Origin: an uncultured Eubacteriales bacterium
Lineage (GTDB): Bacteria; Bacillota; Clostridia; Oscillospirales; Oscillospiraceae
Assembly: GCA_900552475.1 (NCBI GenBank)
Contig: USAC01000076.1
Location: 1 to 10,211, forward strand
Reading direction: 5' to 3'
DNA length: 10,211 nt
Numbering within the stretch: the first letter of the stretch is position 1; the number at the start of each line of letters is the position of its first letter. The notes under the pieces were generated by a model. It saw only the letters and a program-made list of their open reading frames with translations. It was not told where the DNA came from and made no database searches. The position numbers and the translations under genes are program-made. Of this stretch, positions 1-6,606 are shown in pieces.

Positions 1-4
1 TCAT
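1..4 (-). CDS. Start of an unidentified gene running off the window
   Basis: On the minus strand the last bases of the window read ATGA, so an ATG lies at positions 4-2. It is preceded at 18-13 by a perfect AGGAGG Shine-Dalgarno with 8 nt between it and the ATG. The site sits 27 bp past the thrC stop, in the same direction, with no terminator between, so this is very likely the next gene of a thrC operon. Nothing of its product can be read. In thr operons the usual neighbours are homoserine kinase (thrB) or homoserine dehydrogenase (hom), neither of which is otherwise present here, but that is a guess from pathway logic. Confidence 0.6.
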
Positions 5-31
5 TTCGGTTTCCTCCTGTATTTTTGTTCT

Positions 32-1498
32 TTACTTGGACTGAATTTTGCCCAGAACGTAGTCGAGCATGGCGTCCTTGTCGATCACGTCCTTGTGGCG
101 CACCTGCTTTTCGCGCAGGGTAGCGAGGTTCTTGGGGATGGGGGTGCCGGTGAGGGCGCTGAGCTTATCCATCATCGCGAACTCGTCGTCGCCCGGCTCC
201 TCGCCCAGCGCGGAGAGCACCGCCGCCGGGAACTTGTAGGGGGACGCCGTGGACAGAACGACGACCGGCGCACCGTCCGCCTGCTCCATGAACGCATCCG
301 CCGCGTGCCACGCGACGGCCGTGTGCGGGTCGCAGACGTAGCCGTGCTCGCGCCAGACGCGGCCCATGACCTCGGCGGCCTGCGCATCGTCGCAGCAGGC
401 GCAGGAGAAAATCTCGTGCAGCCGCGCGAGCATCTTGTCCGTGACCTGATAGCGGCCCTCGTCCCTGAGCTGCCGCATCAGCCCCGCGACATAGGCGTCG
501 TCGCCGTCGGAGAGGAGATAGAGCATGCGCTCGAGGTTGCTGGAGACGAGGATGTCCATCGAGGGGGAGGTCGTCTTGTGGAACGGGCGGCGCTTGTCAT
601 AGACGCCCGTGGAGAGAAACTCCGTCAGCACGTCGTTGGCGTTCGAGGCACAGACGAGCTTGCCGACGGGCAGACCCATGAGCTTGGCAAAGTACCCGGC
701 GAGGATGTCGCCGAAGTTGCCGGTCGGGACGACGTAGTGCACCGTGTCGCCGACGCGGATGCGCCCGGCCTTCACGAGGTCGGCATAGGCGCGGAAATAG
801 TACATCACCTGCGGCGCGAGACGGCCGATGTTGATGGAGTTGGCCGAGGACAGGCGCACGCCGTGCAGATCCTTGTCCTGGCAGGCGGCGAAGATGTTCT
901 TCACGCCGGTCTGCGCGTCGTCGAAGTTGCCGCGCACGGCGCATACGCACACGTTCGAGCCCTCCTGCGTGGCCATCTGCGCCTGCTGCACGGTGGACAC
1001 GCCCCCGTGCGGGTAAAAGACGATGATGCGCGTGCCGGGCACGTCGTGGAAGCCCTCGAGCGCGGCCTTGCCAGTGTCGCCGGAGGTGGCGGTCAGGATG
1101 ACGATCTCATCGTCGACGCCGCAGACCGTCTTGGCCGAGGTAATCAGGCGCGGCAGCAGGCTCAGCGCGACGTCCTTGAACGCGCTCGTCGGGCCGCGGA
1201 AGAGCTCGAGGACATAGCGGTCGCCCACCTGCGCGAGCGGCATGAGCTCGTCCGTCTCGAACTTCCCCTCATAGCCCTGTTTGACGAGCGTCTCCATATC
1301 GGGAATGTCCGGAAGGAGCGCGGACAGAATGCGCGCGGACATGGTCAGCGAATCCTCGCCGAGCAGACCCTCCCAGTCAAAGTTCATCGTGGACAGATCA
1401 TCGCGGATGTACAGGCCGCCGTCAGCGGCGATGCCCTCCAGCACGGCGGCGGCGGAGCTCGCCTGCAGCCGGTGGTTTCGCGTGCTTTGATAGTTCAT
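32..1498 (-). CDS. thrC: Threonine synthase (PLP-dependent)
   Basis: This enzyme converts O-phospho-L-homoserine and water to L-threonine and phosphate, the last step of threonine synthesis, in the cytoplasm. The 488-residue product is of normal length for the long bacterial ThrC class. It opens with the typical MNYQSTRN. It carries the PLP-lysine motif GPTSAFKD (Schiff-base lysine about K108), the phosphate-binding loop SGDTGKAA (139-146), the PTGNFGD segment (258-264) and STASPYKFP near residues 416-424. The start is fixed by AGGAG at 1511-1507, 8 nt before the ATG. It is transcribed divergently from aspartate kinase and asd, which make its upstream pathway intermediate, and is probably followed by another gene starting at position 4. 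A cysteine-rich stretch, SCACC (365-369), is noticeable but I attach no function to it. Family identity is very secure. Confidence 0.97.
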   Translation of the reverse strand: MNYQSTRNHRLQASSAAAVLEGIAADGGLYIRDDLSTMNFDWEGLLGEDSLTMSARILSALLPDIPDMETLVKQGYEGKFETDELMPLAQVGDRYVLELFRGPTSAFKDVALSLLPRLITSAKTVCGVDDEIVILTATSGDTGKAALEGFHDVPGTRIIVFYPHGGVSTVQQAQMATQEGSNVCVCAVRGNFDDAQTGVKNIFAACQDKDLHGVRLSSANSINIGRLAPQVMYYFRAYADLVKAGRIRVGDTVHYVVPTGNFGDILAGYFAKLMGLPVGKLVCASNANDVLTEFLSTGVYDKRRPFHKTTSPSMDILVSSNLERMLYLLSDGDDAYVAGLMRQLRDEGRYQVTDKMLARLHEIFSCACCDDAQAAEVMGRVWREHGYVCDPHTAVAWHAADAFMEQADGAPVVVLSTASPYKFPAAVLSALGEEPGDDEFAMMDKLSALTGTPIPKNLATLREKQVRHKDVIDKDAMLDYVLGKIQSK

Positions 1499-1520
1499 AC
1501 AAATCGCTCCTATCTTTTTC

Positions 1521-1549
1521 TTGCATTTTGCATAGGCTTATGATACACT
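1521..1549 (+). promoter_or_regulatory. Predicted extended -10 promoter of the aspartate kinase-asd unit
   Basis: TTGCAT (1521-1526), 17 bp spacer, TACACT (1544-1549), with a TGn extension at 1541-1543 that would compensate for the weak -35. Transcription would begin near 1556, giving a leader of about 100 nt before the aspartate kinase start. The element overlaps the oppositely directed thrC promoter. Confidence 0.5.
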
Positions 1550-1568
1550 GTCCCCAACGAAAAAGCAA
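1540..1568 (-). promoter_or_regulatory. Predicted sigma-A promoter of thrC
   Basis: On the minus strand, TTGCTT (1568-1563) is separated by 17 bp from TATCAT (1545-1540). The -10 matches consensus at 5 of 6 bases, the -35 only at TTG. Transcription would start near 1533, leaving a leader of about 35 nt before the thrC ATG. The -10 overlaps that of the divergent promoter by two bases. Confidence 0.5.
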
Positions 1569-1578
1569 GTGTTTTTAT

Positions 1579-1611
1579 CACAAAGACAAAAGAGAGCTTT
1601 TTGTCGCTGTG
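1579..1611 (+). promoter_or_regulatory. Hairpin in the aspartate kinase mRNA leader
   Basis: GACAAAA (1585-1591) pairs perfectly with TTTTGTC (1599-1605) around a 7-nt loop. Beyond a 2x2 internal loop, CACA (1579-1582) pairs with TGTG (1608-1611). No U-tract follows, so it is not a terminator by itself. The leader is too short for the lysine riboswitch and shows no T-box sequence that I can recognise. Any regulatory role is a guess. Confidence 0.3.
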
Positions 1612-1655
1612 CGAAGAAATCTGCTTCAAATCTGACGAAAGCGAGAAAGAATCCC

Positions 1656-2972
1656 ATGTTAAAAGTTCTGAAATTCGGCGGATCGTCCATGGCGGACGCC
1701 GCACAATTTGAAAAAGTCCGCTCCATCGTCACCTCGGACGAGAGCCGCCGCGTCGTCGTCGTGAGTGCCGCGGGCAAGCGCTATAAGGACGATCACAAGG
1801 TCACGGACCTGCTGTATCTGTGCTACGCGCACCTGCAGTACGGCGTCAGCTGCGACGGGATCTATCAGATGATCTGCGACCGCTATCTCTCCATCCGCGA
1901 CGAGCTGGGGCTCAGGACCGACCTCGAGGGCGAGTTCGCCGCCCTGCGCCGAAAGATGGATCAGGGGATCAGTCAGGACGAGCTCGTCTCGCGCGGCGAA
2001 TATTTCGCGGCGAAGCTGATGGCCGACTATCTGGGCTTCGACTTCCTCGACAGCACTATGTGGCTGAAGTTCCGTTTCGACGGTTCCGTCGATCAGGAGG
2101 CGAGCTATGAGGCGCTGCAGCACGCGGCCTCCGGCCGCCGCGTCGTGATGCCCGGCTTTTACGGCGTCATGCCCGACGGCGCGATCAAGACCTTCACCCG
2201 CGGCGGCAGCGACATCACCGGCGCGCTGGCCGCGGCCGCGCTCGACGCGGACGTCTATGAGAACTGGACGGACGTGTCCGGCTTCCTGATGGCCGACCCG
2301 CGCATCGTCGAGGATCCCCAGCCCATCGAGCGCATCACCTATTCCGAGCTGCGCGAGCTGAGCTACATCGGCGCGCAGGTGCTCCACGAGGGGACGATCT
2401 TCCCCGTGCGCGAGAAGAACATCCCCCTGAACATCCGCAACACGAACCAGCCCGACAACCCCGGCACGATGATCCGCGAGTCCTTCGACGAGACGGAGCA
2501 GCTCGACCACCGTTTCATCACCGGCATCGCCGGGCGCAAGCACTTCTCTGTCATCACGATCACCAAGACCGGCATGAGCTCGGAGAACGGCTCGCTGCGC
2601 CGCATCCTCGAGGTGCTCGAGCGCTACGGCGTCAACGTCGAGTATCTGCCCTCCGGCATCGACAACGTCTCGCTCGTCGTCTCCGCCGAGAAGGCCGCGC
2701 CCTGCATGTATCAGCTGCTCGGCGAGCTGCAGAAGGAGATCAAGCCCGACGCCATCCACGTCACGGAGAACATCGCCATCGTCGCCGCCGTCGGCCGTAA
2801 GATGGCCTATCAGCCCGGCAGCTCCGGTAAGATCTTCGCCACGCTCGGCGAAAACGGCATCAACATCCGCATGATCACACAGGGGCCGGAGGAGCTGAAC
2901 ATCATCGTCGGCGTCGACGACGCGGACTTCGCCCCCGCCATCCGCGTGCTGTATGACAGCTTTGTGAAATAA
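1656..2972 (+). CDS. lysC: Aspartate kinase with C-terminal ACT domains
   Basis: This enzyme phosphorylates L-aspartate to L-4-aspartyl phosphate, the committed step for lysine, threonine, methionine and (through semialdehyde) diaminopimelate. The 438-residue product starts with MLKVLKFGGSSM, the family signature KFGGSS being at 6-11. The kinase domain also shows VSRGE (111-115), FTRGGSDITGA (180-190) and WTDVSG..MADPR (204-216). The C-terminal 140 residues form two ACT modules (about 298-365 and 371-437), which in this family bind end-product amino acids for feedback inhibition. I chose the ATG at 1656 because KFGGSS should be near the N-terminus. A GTG 29 codons upstream is in frame but would add an atypical basic extension. 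The ribosome site is weak (GAGAAAGA). asd follows after 26 bp. Which isozyme class it is (lysine-, threonine- or jointly inhibited, i.e. lysC or thrD/yclM type) cannot be settled by reading, so the symbol is provisional. Confidence 0.95.
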   Translation: MLKVLKFGGSSMADAAQFEKVRSIVTSDESRRVVVVSAAGKRYKDDHKVTDLLYLCYAHLQYGVSCDGIYQMICDRYLSIRDELGLRTDLEGEFAALRRKMDQGISQDELVSRGEYFAAKLMADYLGFDFLDSTMWLKFRFDGSVDQEASYEALQHAASGRRVVMPGFYGVMPDGAIKTFTRGGSDITGALAAAALDADVYENWTDVSGFLMADPRIVEDPQPIERITYSELRELSYIGAQVLHEGTIFPVREKNIPLNIRNTNQPDNPGTMIRESFDETEQLDHRFITGIAGRKHFSVITITKTGMSSENGSLRRILEVLERYGVNVEYLPSGIDNVSLVVSAEKAAPCMYQLLGELQKEIKPDAIHVTENIAIVAAVGRKMAYQPGSSGKIFATLGENGINIRMITQGPEELNIIVGVDDADFAPAIRVLYDSFVK

Positions 2973-2998
2973 TTTGAACCATATAGGAGGAGCAAGAC

Positions 2999-4000
2999 AT
3001 GAAACAGTATAACGTAGCCATTCTGGGCGCCACCGGCGCGGTGGGCCAGGAGATGATGAAGATTCTCGCCGAGCGCGACTTCCCCGTCGCGCAGCTGCAC
3101 CTGCTGGCGTCCCCGCGCTCCGTGGGGCAGAAGATGCAGTGGAAGGGGCAGGAGCTGACGGTCGAGCTGGCGTGCGACGAGGCGTTCGAGGGCATGGACA
3201 TCGTTCTCGGCGCGGCGGAGAACGACATCGCCGAGCGTTTTGCCCCCGCGATCGTCAAGGCCGGGGCCGTGTTCGTCGACAACTCCTCGGCGTTCCGTCT
3301 CGACCCCAAGGTGCCGCTGATCGTCCCGGAGATCAATCCCGAGGACGTGAAGAAGCATCAGGGCATCATCGCAAACCCCAACTGCACCACGATCGTGAGC
3401 CTTGTGGCCATCAACGCCCTGAATCAGGACAGCCCCATCGAGTCGATCGTCGCCTCGTCGTATCAGGCGACGTCCGGCGCGGGCGCGGGCGGCCCGAAGG
3501 AACTGATGGACGAGGTCGAGCTGCTGCGCGAGGGAAAGCCCGTCGAGCCGAAGGTGTTCCAGTATCAGATCGCCTACAACGTTATCCCGCAGATCGGCGG
3601 CGAGGCGTTCGAGGGCTATACCTCCGAGGAGATGAAGATGCAGAACGAGGGGCGCAAGATCATGCACCTGCCCGAGCTGAAGGTGAGCTGCACCTGTGTG
3701 CGCGTGCCCGTCGTGCGCAGCCACAGCGTCTCCATCGTCGTGCGCACGAAGGAGAAGATCTCCGTTGAGCGCGCCCGCGAGCTGATCGCCGCCGCCCCCG
3801 GCTGCCGTCTGGTCGACGATCTGAAGAACAAGCAGTATCCGATGCCGCTCGACACGAGCGATCAGGATCTCGTCTTTGTCGGCCGTATCCGCGACGACCT
3901 CACGAGTGAGAACGGTCTGAATATCTGGTGCTGCGGCGACCAGGTGCGCAAGGGCGCGGCGACGAACGCCGTGCAGATTGCGGAGCTGGTGATTCGGTAA
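2999..4000 (+). CDS. asd: Aspartate-semialdehyde dehydrogenase
   Basis: This enzyme reduces L-4-aspartyl phosphate with NADPH to L-aspartate 4-semialdehyde, the branch point to lysine/diaminopimelate and to homoserine. The 333-residue protein has the usual length. It shows the Rossmann nucleotide loop GATGAVG (10-16), VDNSSAFR (93-100), the catalytic cysteine in NPNCTT (C129), SYQATSGAG (154-162) and RSHS with the expected catalytic histidine (about H242). A strong AGGAGG lies just before the ATG at 2999. The gene directly follows aspartate kinase (26-bp gap) and is closed by a rho-independent terminator, so the two consecutive pathway enzymes form one transcription unit. Because diaminopimelate derives from this product, the gene also supports peptidoglycan synthesis. 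Identification is secure. Confidence 0.97.
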   Translation: MKQYNVAILGATGAVGQEMMKILAERDFPVAQLHLLASPRSVGQKMQWKGQELTVELACDEAFEGMDIVLGAAENDIAERFAPAIVKAGAVFVDNSSAFRLDPKVPLIVPEINPEDVKKHQGIIANPNCTTIVSLVAINALNQDSPIESIVASSYQATSGAGAGGPKELMDEVELLREGKPVEPKVFQYQIAYNVIPQIGGEAFEGYTSEEMKMQNEGRKIMHLPELKVSCTCVRVPVVRSHSVSIVVRTKEKISVERARELIAAAPGCRLVDDLKNKQYPMPLDTSDQDLVFVGRIRDDLTSENGLNIWCCGDQVRKGAATNAVQIAELVIR

Positions 4001-4018
4001 AGCGCAGGTTAATAGTTT

Positions 4019-4052
4019 ATGGAGCGTATCGGCAGCGATACGCTCCATTTTT
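4019..4052 (+). terminator. Rho-independent terminator after asd
   Basis: A 13-bp perfect stem (4019-4031 with 4036-4048; core GGAGCGTATCG / CGATACGCTCC), a 4-nt GCAG loop and a run of five T (4048-4052). It starts 19 bp past the asd stop and ends the aspartate kinase-asd transcript. Confidence 0.9.
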
Positions 4053-4060
4053 CTATGCCG

Positions 4061-4110
4061 TGGCTCTCCCTCTGGGAGAGCTGTCACCGCAGGTGAGTGA
4101 GAGGGCGTGC
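4061..4110. repeat. REP-like palindromic intergenic element
   Basis: Nested palindromes: GCTCTCCC (4063-4070) pairs with GGGAGAGC (4074-4081), and TCACC (4084-4088) with GGTGA (4092-4096). A later GAGAGGG repeats the complement of the first arm, so alternative folds are possible. The sequence resembles, from memory, short palindromes scattered between genes in Oscillospiraceae genomes. Only one copy is visible here, so repeat status needs a genome comparison. Confidence 0.5.
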
Positions 4111-4334
4111 GGCGTTTCCACTCTCCGCCCTCGCTGTGCCGTCCCTTGCCTCTCCCTCCGGGGGAGGGAAAGGGCCGGGCCACGGGCCCATACCCGGGGG
4201 GGGGTTTAGATGGTATAAGGGCCCCAACCGGGGTTGTGGCCGGAGCGGCTAAATATTTTTCCCCCCCCCCCCAAAATTTTTGGCCCCCGGAGGCGAGGAC
4301 ACGCCGATTCAAGTGCCAATCCAACGCCAGAACA
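4111..4334. repeat. GC-rich palindromic and homopolymeric spacer, no gene seen
   Basis: This stretch has no coding sequence I can support. It holds CCCTCC/GGAGGG (4154-4159 with 4163-4168), GGGCC/GGCCC (4172-4176 with 4185-4189), nine G in a row (4196-4204), an AAATATTTTT block, twelve C in a row (4261-4272) and AAAATTTTT. Frames stay open on both strands but encode only Pro/Gly/Arg-rich peptide with no start signal. It may continue the palindromic element at 4061 and, with the hairpin at 4335, form a compound intergenic repeat. The homopolymers may equally be assembly or basecalling errors. Confidence 0.45.
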
Positions 4335-4363
4335 AAAGGGACGGACACCCCGTCCGTCCCTTT
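4335..4363 (-). terminator. Rho-independent terminator after the MATE gene
   Basis: A perfect 12-bp inverted repeat, AAAGGGACGGAC (4335-4346) with GTCCGTCCCTTT (4352-4363), around a 5-nt loop. On the minus strand it is followed by TTTTGTT-type T-rich sequence, and it begins 7 bp after the MATE stop codon. It fits termination of the minus-strand gene. Confidence 0.8.
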
Positions 4364-4370
4364 GAAGCAT

Positions 4371-5708
4371 TTACCGCTGTTCATCCGCGAGGTCGCCGGG
4401 CGATCTCCAGAACCGCCGCAGAAACACCGCCGCCACGACCAGACACACGCTCTCTGAGATGAGCGGCGCGAACCAGATGGACGTTCCGCCGACGGTGAAC
4501 GCCAGTGCCAGCAGCGCGGCGGCCTGAAAGGCCAGCCCACGCCCGACGGAGACGCAGATCGCGCCGACCGGCCGCTCAACGGCGGTGAGAAAACCGCCCA
4601 TCAGGATATTAAAGCCCATCAGCAGGTACGAGAGCGCATAGCGCCGCAGTGCGGCGGCGGACGCGGCGTTCAGCGCCGGATCCCCCGCGCCGAGGAAGAG
4701 CAGCACCAGCTGCGGCGCAAGCAGCATCACGCCGACGAAGAGCACGAGCGTTAGAAGCCCCGACGCCGTGAAGCCGTAGCGCAGGAGACGGCGGCAGCCC
4801 GCAGCGTCGCGCTTTCCGTAGTGATAGCTCACGAGCGGCTGCGAGCCCTGGCTGATACCGAGCATGGTGTTGACGATCAGGGTGTTCGTATAGGCGATGA
4901 TACTGTAGCTCACAAGGCCATCGTCGCCGATGCAGCGGAGGATGACGTGGTTGAACAGGAAGATCATCACGCCGTTGCACAGCTCCGTCACGCCGTCGGC
5001 CACGCCGAGGGGGAGCAGTCGGCGGTAAATCCGCCAGTCCATCCGGAAGCGCACGATGTGGAACGTGCTCCTTCCGCACAGGAAGTGGCGCAGATAGATG
5101 ACGCAGGTGAGCAGCTGGCTCAGCCCCGTGGCGACGGCGGCGCCCCAGACGCCCCAGTTCAGCACGAAGATGGCCAGATAGTCAAGCACGCAGTTTGTCA
5201 AACAGCCGGTCACGACCGTCGCGATGGCAATGCGGGGATAGCCGTCCGTCTTGACGAGAATCTCCATGTTATAGGAGACGATGAAGCACAGCGCGAACGG
5301 CGCGAGCCCGCGCAGATAGTGCACCGTATAATCGAGCGTCGTCTCGTTCGCGCCGAGCAGGCGCGCAAACGGCACGGTGAACACCAGCACCAGCAACGAG
5401 ATTGCGACGCCGATCACTGTCAGCAGGGCGAGGTTCTGGGAAAGGAGACTGTCGGCCCGTTCGCCCTCGCCGCGGCCGAGGTAGATGGCGATGATGGTGT
5501 TTGTACCGACGGCGAAGACGACCGCAATGGAGAACAGGATATTTGTGAAGGGGACGGCCAGATTGACGGCGGCCATGGCAAATTCTCCGACGCCCTTGGC
5601 AACGAACAGTCCGTCGACGATGGAGTAGAGTGAAAAGACCATGAGCGACGCCACCGTGGCGCCAGTGAAGCGGGTGAATTGGGACAGCAGGCTGCGCTGT
5701 TCAAGCAT
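4371..5708 (-). CDS. MATE-family multidrug/metabolite efflux transporter
   Basis: This is a cytoplasmic-membrane antiporter of the MATE family (MepA-like branch by overall look). Relatives export cationic drugs or metabolites in exchange for Na+ or H+. The 445-residue product has about twelve hydrophobic helices in two similar halves. It carries the family-like N-terminal YSIVDGLFVAKGVGE (28-42), YLGRGEGERA (76-85) and, in the second half, GISQGSQPLVSYHYGKRD (284-301), where a MATE protein typically has a GxxQGxQPL..Y..G segment. I chose the ATG at 5708 because MLEQRSLLSQF is the normal family beginning and an AAGGAA site precedes it. A start 21 codons upstream would lie within the leader hairpin just after the promoter. 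It is a single-gene unit with its own promoter and terminator, divergent from the DivIVA-like gene. The substrate cannot be read from sequence. Confidence 0.92.
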   Translation of the reverse strand: MLEQRSLLSQFTRFTGATVASLMVFSLYSIVDGLFVAKGVGEFAMAAVNLAVPFTNILFSIAVVFAVGTNTIIAIYLGRGEGERADSLLSQNLALLTVIGVAISLLVLVFTVPFARLLGANETTLDYTVHYLRGLAPFALCFIVSYNMEILVKTDGYPRIAIATVVTGCLTNCVLDYLAIFVLNWGVWGAAVATGLSQLLTCVIYLRHFLCGRSTFHIVRFRMDWRIYRRLLPLGVADGVTELCNGVMIFLFNHVILRCIGDDGLVSYSIIAYTNTLIVNTMLGISQGSQPLVSYHYGKRDAAGCRRLLRYGFTASGLLTLVLFVGVMLLAPQLVLLFLGAGDPALNAASAAALRRYALSYLLMGFNILMGGFLTAVERPVGAICVSVGRGLAFQAAALLALAFTVGGTSIWFAPLISESVCLVVAAVFLRRFWRSPGDLADEQR

Positions 5709-5736
5709 TTTGGATGAAGTTCCTTTCTTCCTGATT

Positions 5737-5751
5737 TTTCCCGGAGGGAAA
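5737..5751 (-). promoter_or_regulatory. Small hairpin in the MATE mRNA leader
   Basis: TTTCCC (5737-5742) and GGGAAA (5746-5751) form a 6-bp stem with a 3-nt loop, inside the roughly 45-nt leader between the promoter and the ATG at 5708. No T-tract follows on the minus strand. It may stabilise the 5' end. A regulatory function is not shown. Confidence 0.3.
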
Positions 5752-5761
5752 TATTGGCTTA

Positions 5762-5790
5762 ATTCTAACAAAAAATCCTGCTTTTGTCAA
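5762..5790 (-). promoter_or_regulatory. Sigma-A promoter of the MATE gene
   Basis: On the minus strand, a perfect TTGACA (5790-5785), 17-bp spacer and TAGAAT (5767-5762; 5 of 6), with an extended -10 TGT just before it. Transcription would start near 5755. This is a strong consensus promoter, and it rules out the upstream in-frame ATG at 5771 as a normal start. Confidence 0.8.
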
Positions 5791-5855
5791 ATCAGAGGCC
5801 TGTTAAGAAGTGGAAAAGTGCACGCACACGGTGAGGGGGAAAATGGCGGCGGCGC

Positions 5856-5884
5856 TTGTAAATGACGGCTGTTTGTGTTATGGT
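5856..5884 (+). promoter_or_regulatory. Extended -10 promoter of the DivIVA-like gene
   Basis: TTGTAA (5856-5861), 17-bp spacer, TATGGT (5879-5884), with TGT directly before the -10. Both hexamers match consensus at 4 of 6 bases. Transcription would begin near 5891, about 26 nt before the ATG. It is divergent from the MATE promoter, the two -35 boxes being 65 bp apart. Confidence 0.55.
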
Positions 5885-5916
5885 AAGGAAAACAGAATTT
5901 TTGTGGAGGATGGATT

Positions 5917-6504
5917 ATGAACGCAAATTTCAAGACGCGCGTGTTCGGCGGCTTCGACCGCGAGGATGTCATCTCGTTTATCGAAAAGACCTCGCTTGAG
6001 CATCAGAAGCGCGTTTCCGCGCTGGAGGAGGAGAACAAGCGCCTGAGCGACCGCTGCGGCGCGGCGGAGGCGGAGGTGCAGGCGCTGCGCGAGCAGTCGC
6101 GCGCGGAGCTGGCCGCGGCGGCGGAGCTCGAGGAGCTGAAGCGGAAGTTCGCGGCGCTCACGGCCGAGAATGAGCAGCTGCGCGGGGAGAACGAGCAGCT
6201 GCGCGGCCCGGCGGAGGAGTACCGCCGGATGAAGGATCACATCGCGGACATCGAGATCAGCGCGCACCGCCGCACGGAGGAGTTCCGTGCGCAGGCGATT
6301 GCGGAGCTGCGGGAGATGATCGTGCGGCAGGAGACGTGGTGCGCGCAGGCGCAGGCGCAGTATCAGCAGCTCAGCGAGCAGTTTGCGCAGAAGCTGGAGC
6401 TGGCGCGCCGGACGGTCTCAGCCCCAGACCTGAGCAGCTTCGAGCAGATGCGCGAGGGTCTCGCGGCGCTCTCGGGCAGCTTCGACGAGCAGGCGGAAGC
6501 GTGA
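5917..6504 (+). CDS. Small DivIVA-like coiled-coil protein
   Basis: The 195-residue protein begins with a segment resembling the DivIVA N-terminal module: FKTRVFGGFDREDVISFIEK (5-24), which in DivIVA and GpsB relatives mediates binding to curved membrane or division partners. Residues about 27-100 are a predicted coiled coil rich in E, A, L, Q and R with clear heptads. A second charged helical region covers 100-165, and the last 35 residues are less regular. Two adjacent identical heptads, ENEQLRG, occupy 84-97. There is no signal peptide or transmembrane segment. GGAGGA at 5905-5910 fixes the start with 6-nt spacing. It is monocistronic, with its own promoter and a terminator. Relatives act in cell division, polar growth or chromosome positioning. 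Which role this one has is unknown, and it is shorter and simpler than the main DivIVA of Firmicutes. Convergence with the SEDS-PBP operon fits a cell-envelope theme but proves nothing. Confidence 0.75.
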   Translation: MNANFKTRVFGGFDREDVISFIEKTSLEHQKRVSALEEENKRLSDRCGAAEAEVQALREQSRAELAAAAELEELKRKFAALTAENEQLRGENEQLRGPAEEYRRMKDHIADIEISAHRRTEEFRAQAIAELREMIVRQETWCAQAQAQYQQLSEQFAQKLELARRTVSAPDLSSFEQMREGLAALSGSFDEQAEA

Positions 6505-6554
6505 GATAGAGAGACGCTTTGTGCGGCTGGAAAATGCAGCATAGCGAGAAAACA

Positions 6555-6594
6555 AGGCACACTAGACATTTCGATGTCCGGTGTGCCTGTTTTG
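6555..6594. terminator. Bidirectional terminator between convergent units
   Basis: A 15-position stem (6555-6569 with 6574-6588) with one A-C mismatch and one G-T pair, capped by a TTCG tetraloop. On the plus strand GTTTTGT follows the stem. On the minus strand TGTTTTCTC follows it. It therefore suits termination of both the DivIVA-like gene from the left and the PBP gene from the right. Confidence 0.85.
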
Positions 6595-6606
6595 TCTCAC
6601 AGAGTT

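Noticed and set aside
95..1543. Long plus-strand open frame (482 codons) opposite thrC
   Set aside because: It is fully antisense to a clear thrC and gives a His/Arg/Asp/Gly/Val-rich peptide without domains, a typical shadow in high-G+C codon use.
1569..1655. Upstream GTG start extending aspartate kinase by 29 residues
   Set aside because: KFGGSS normally sits within the first ten residues, and no ribosome site precedes the GTG. The extension covers the leader hairpin.
1550..1655. Lysine riboswitch or T-box ahead of aspartate kinase
   Set aside because: The leader is only about 100 nt, with one hairpin and none of the conserved elements I would expect.
1659..2759. Long minus-strand open frame opposite aspartate kinase
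   Set aside because: Antisense shadow of a secure gene; low-complexity composition and no ribosome site or motif.
4107..4457. Plus-strand frame of 116 codons across the spacer
   Set aside because: No ribosome site; Pro/Arg-rich peptide produced by palindromes and homopolymers; it enters the MATE coding region antisense.
2810..4579. 589-codon minus-strand frame spanning asd, the spacer and the MATE end
   Set aside because: It runs through three unrelated regions including the terminator and repeats. The peptide is low-complexity and overlaps asd antisense.
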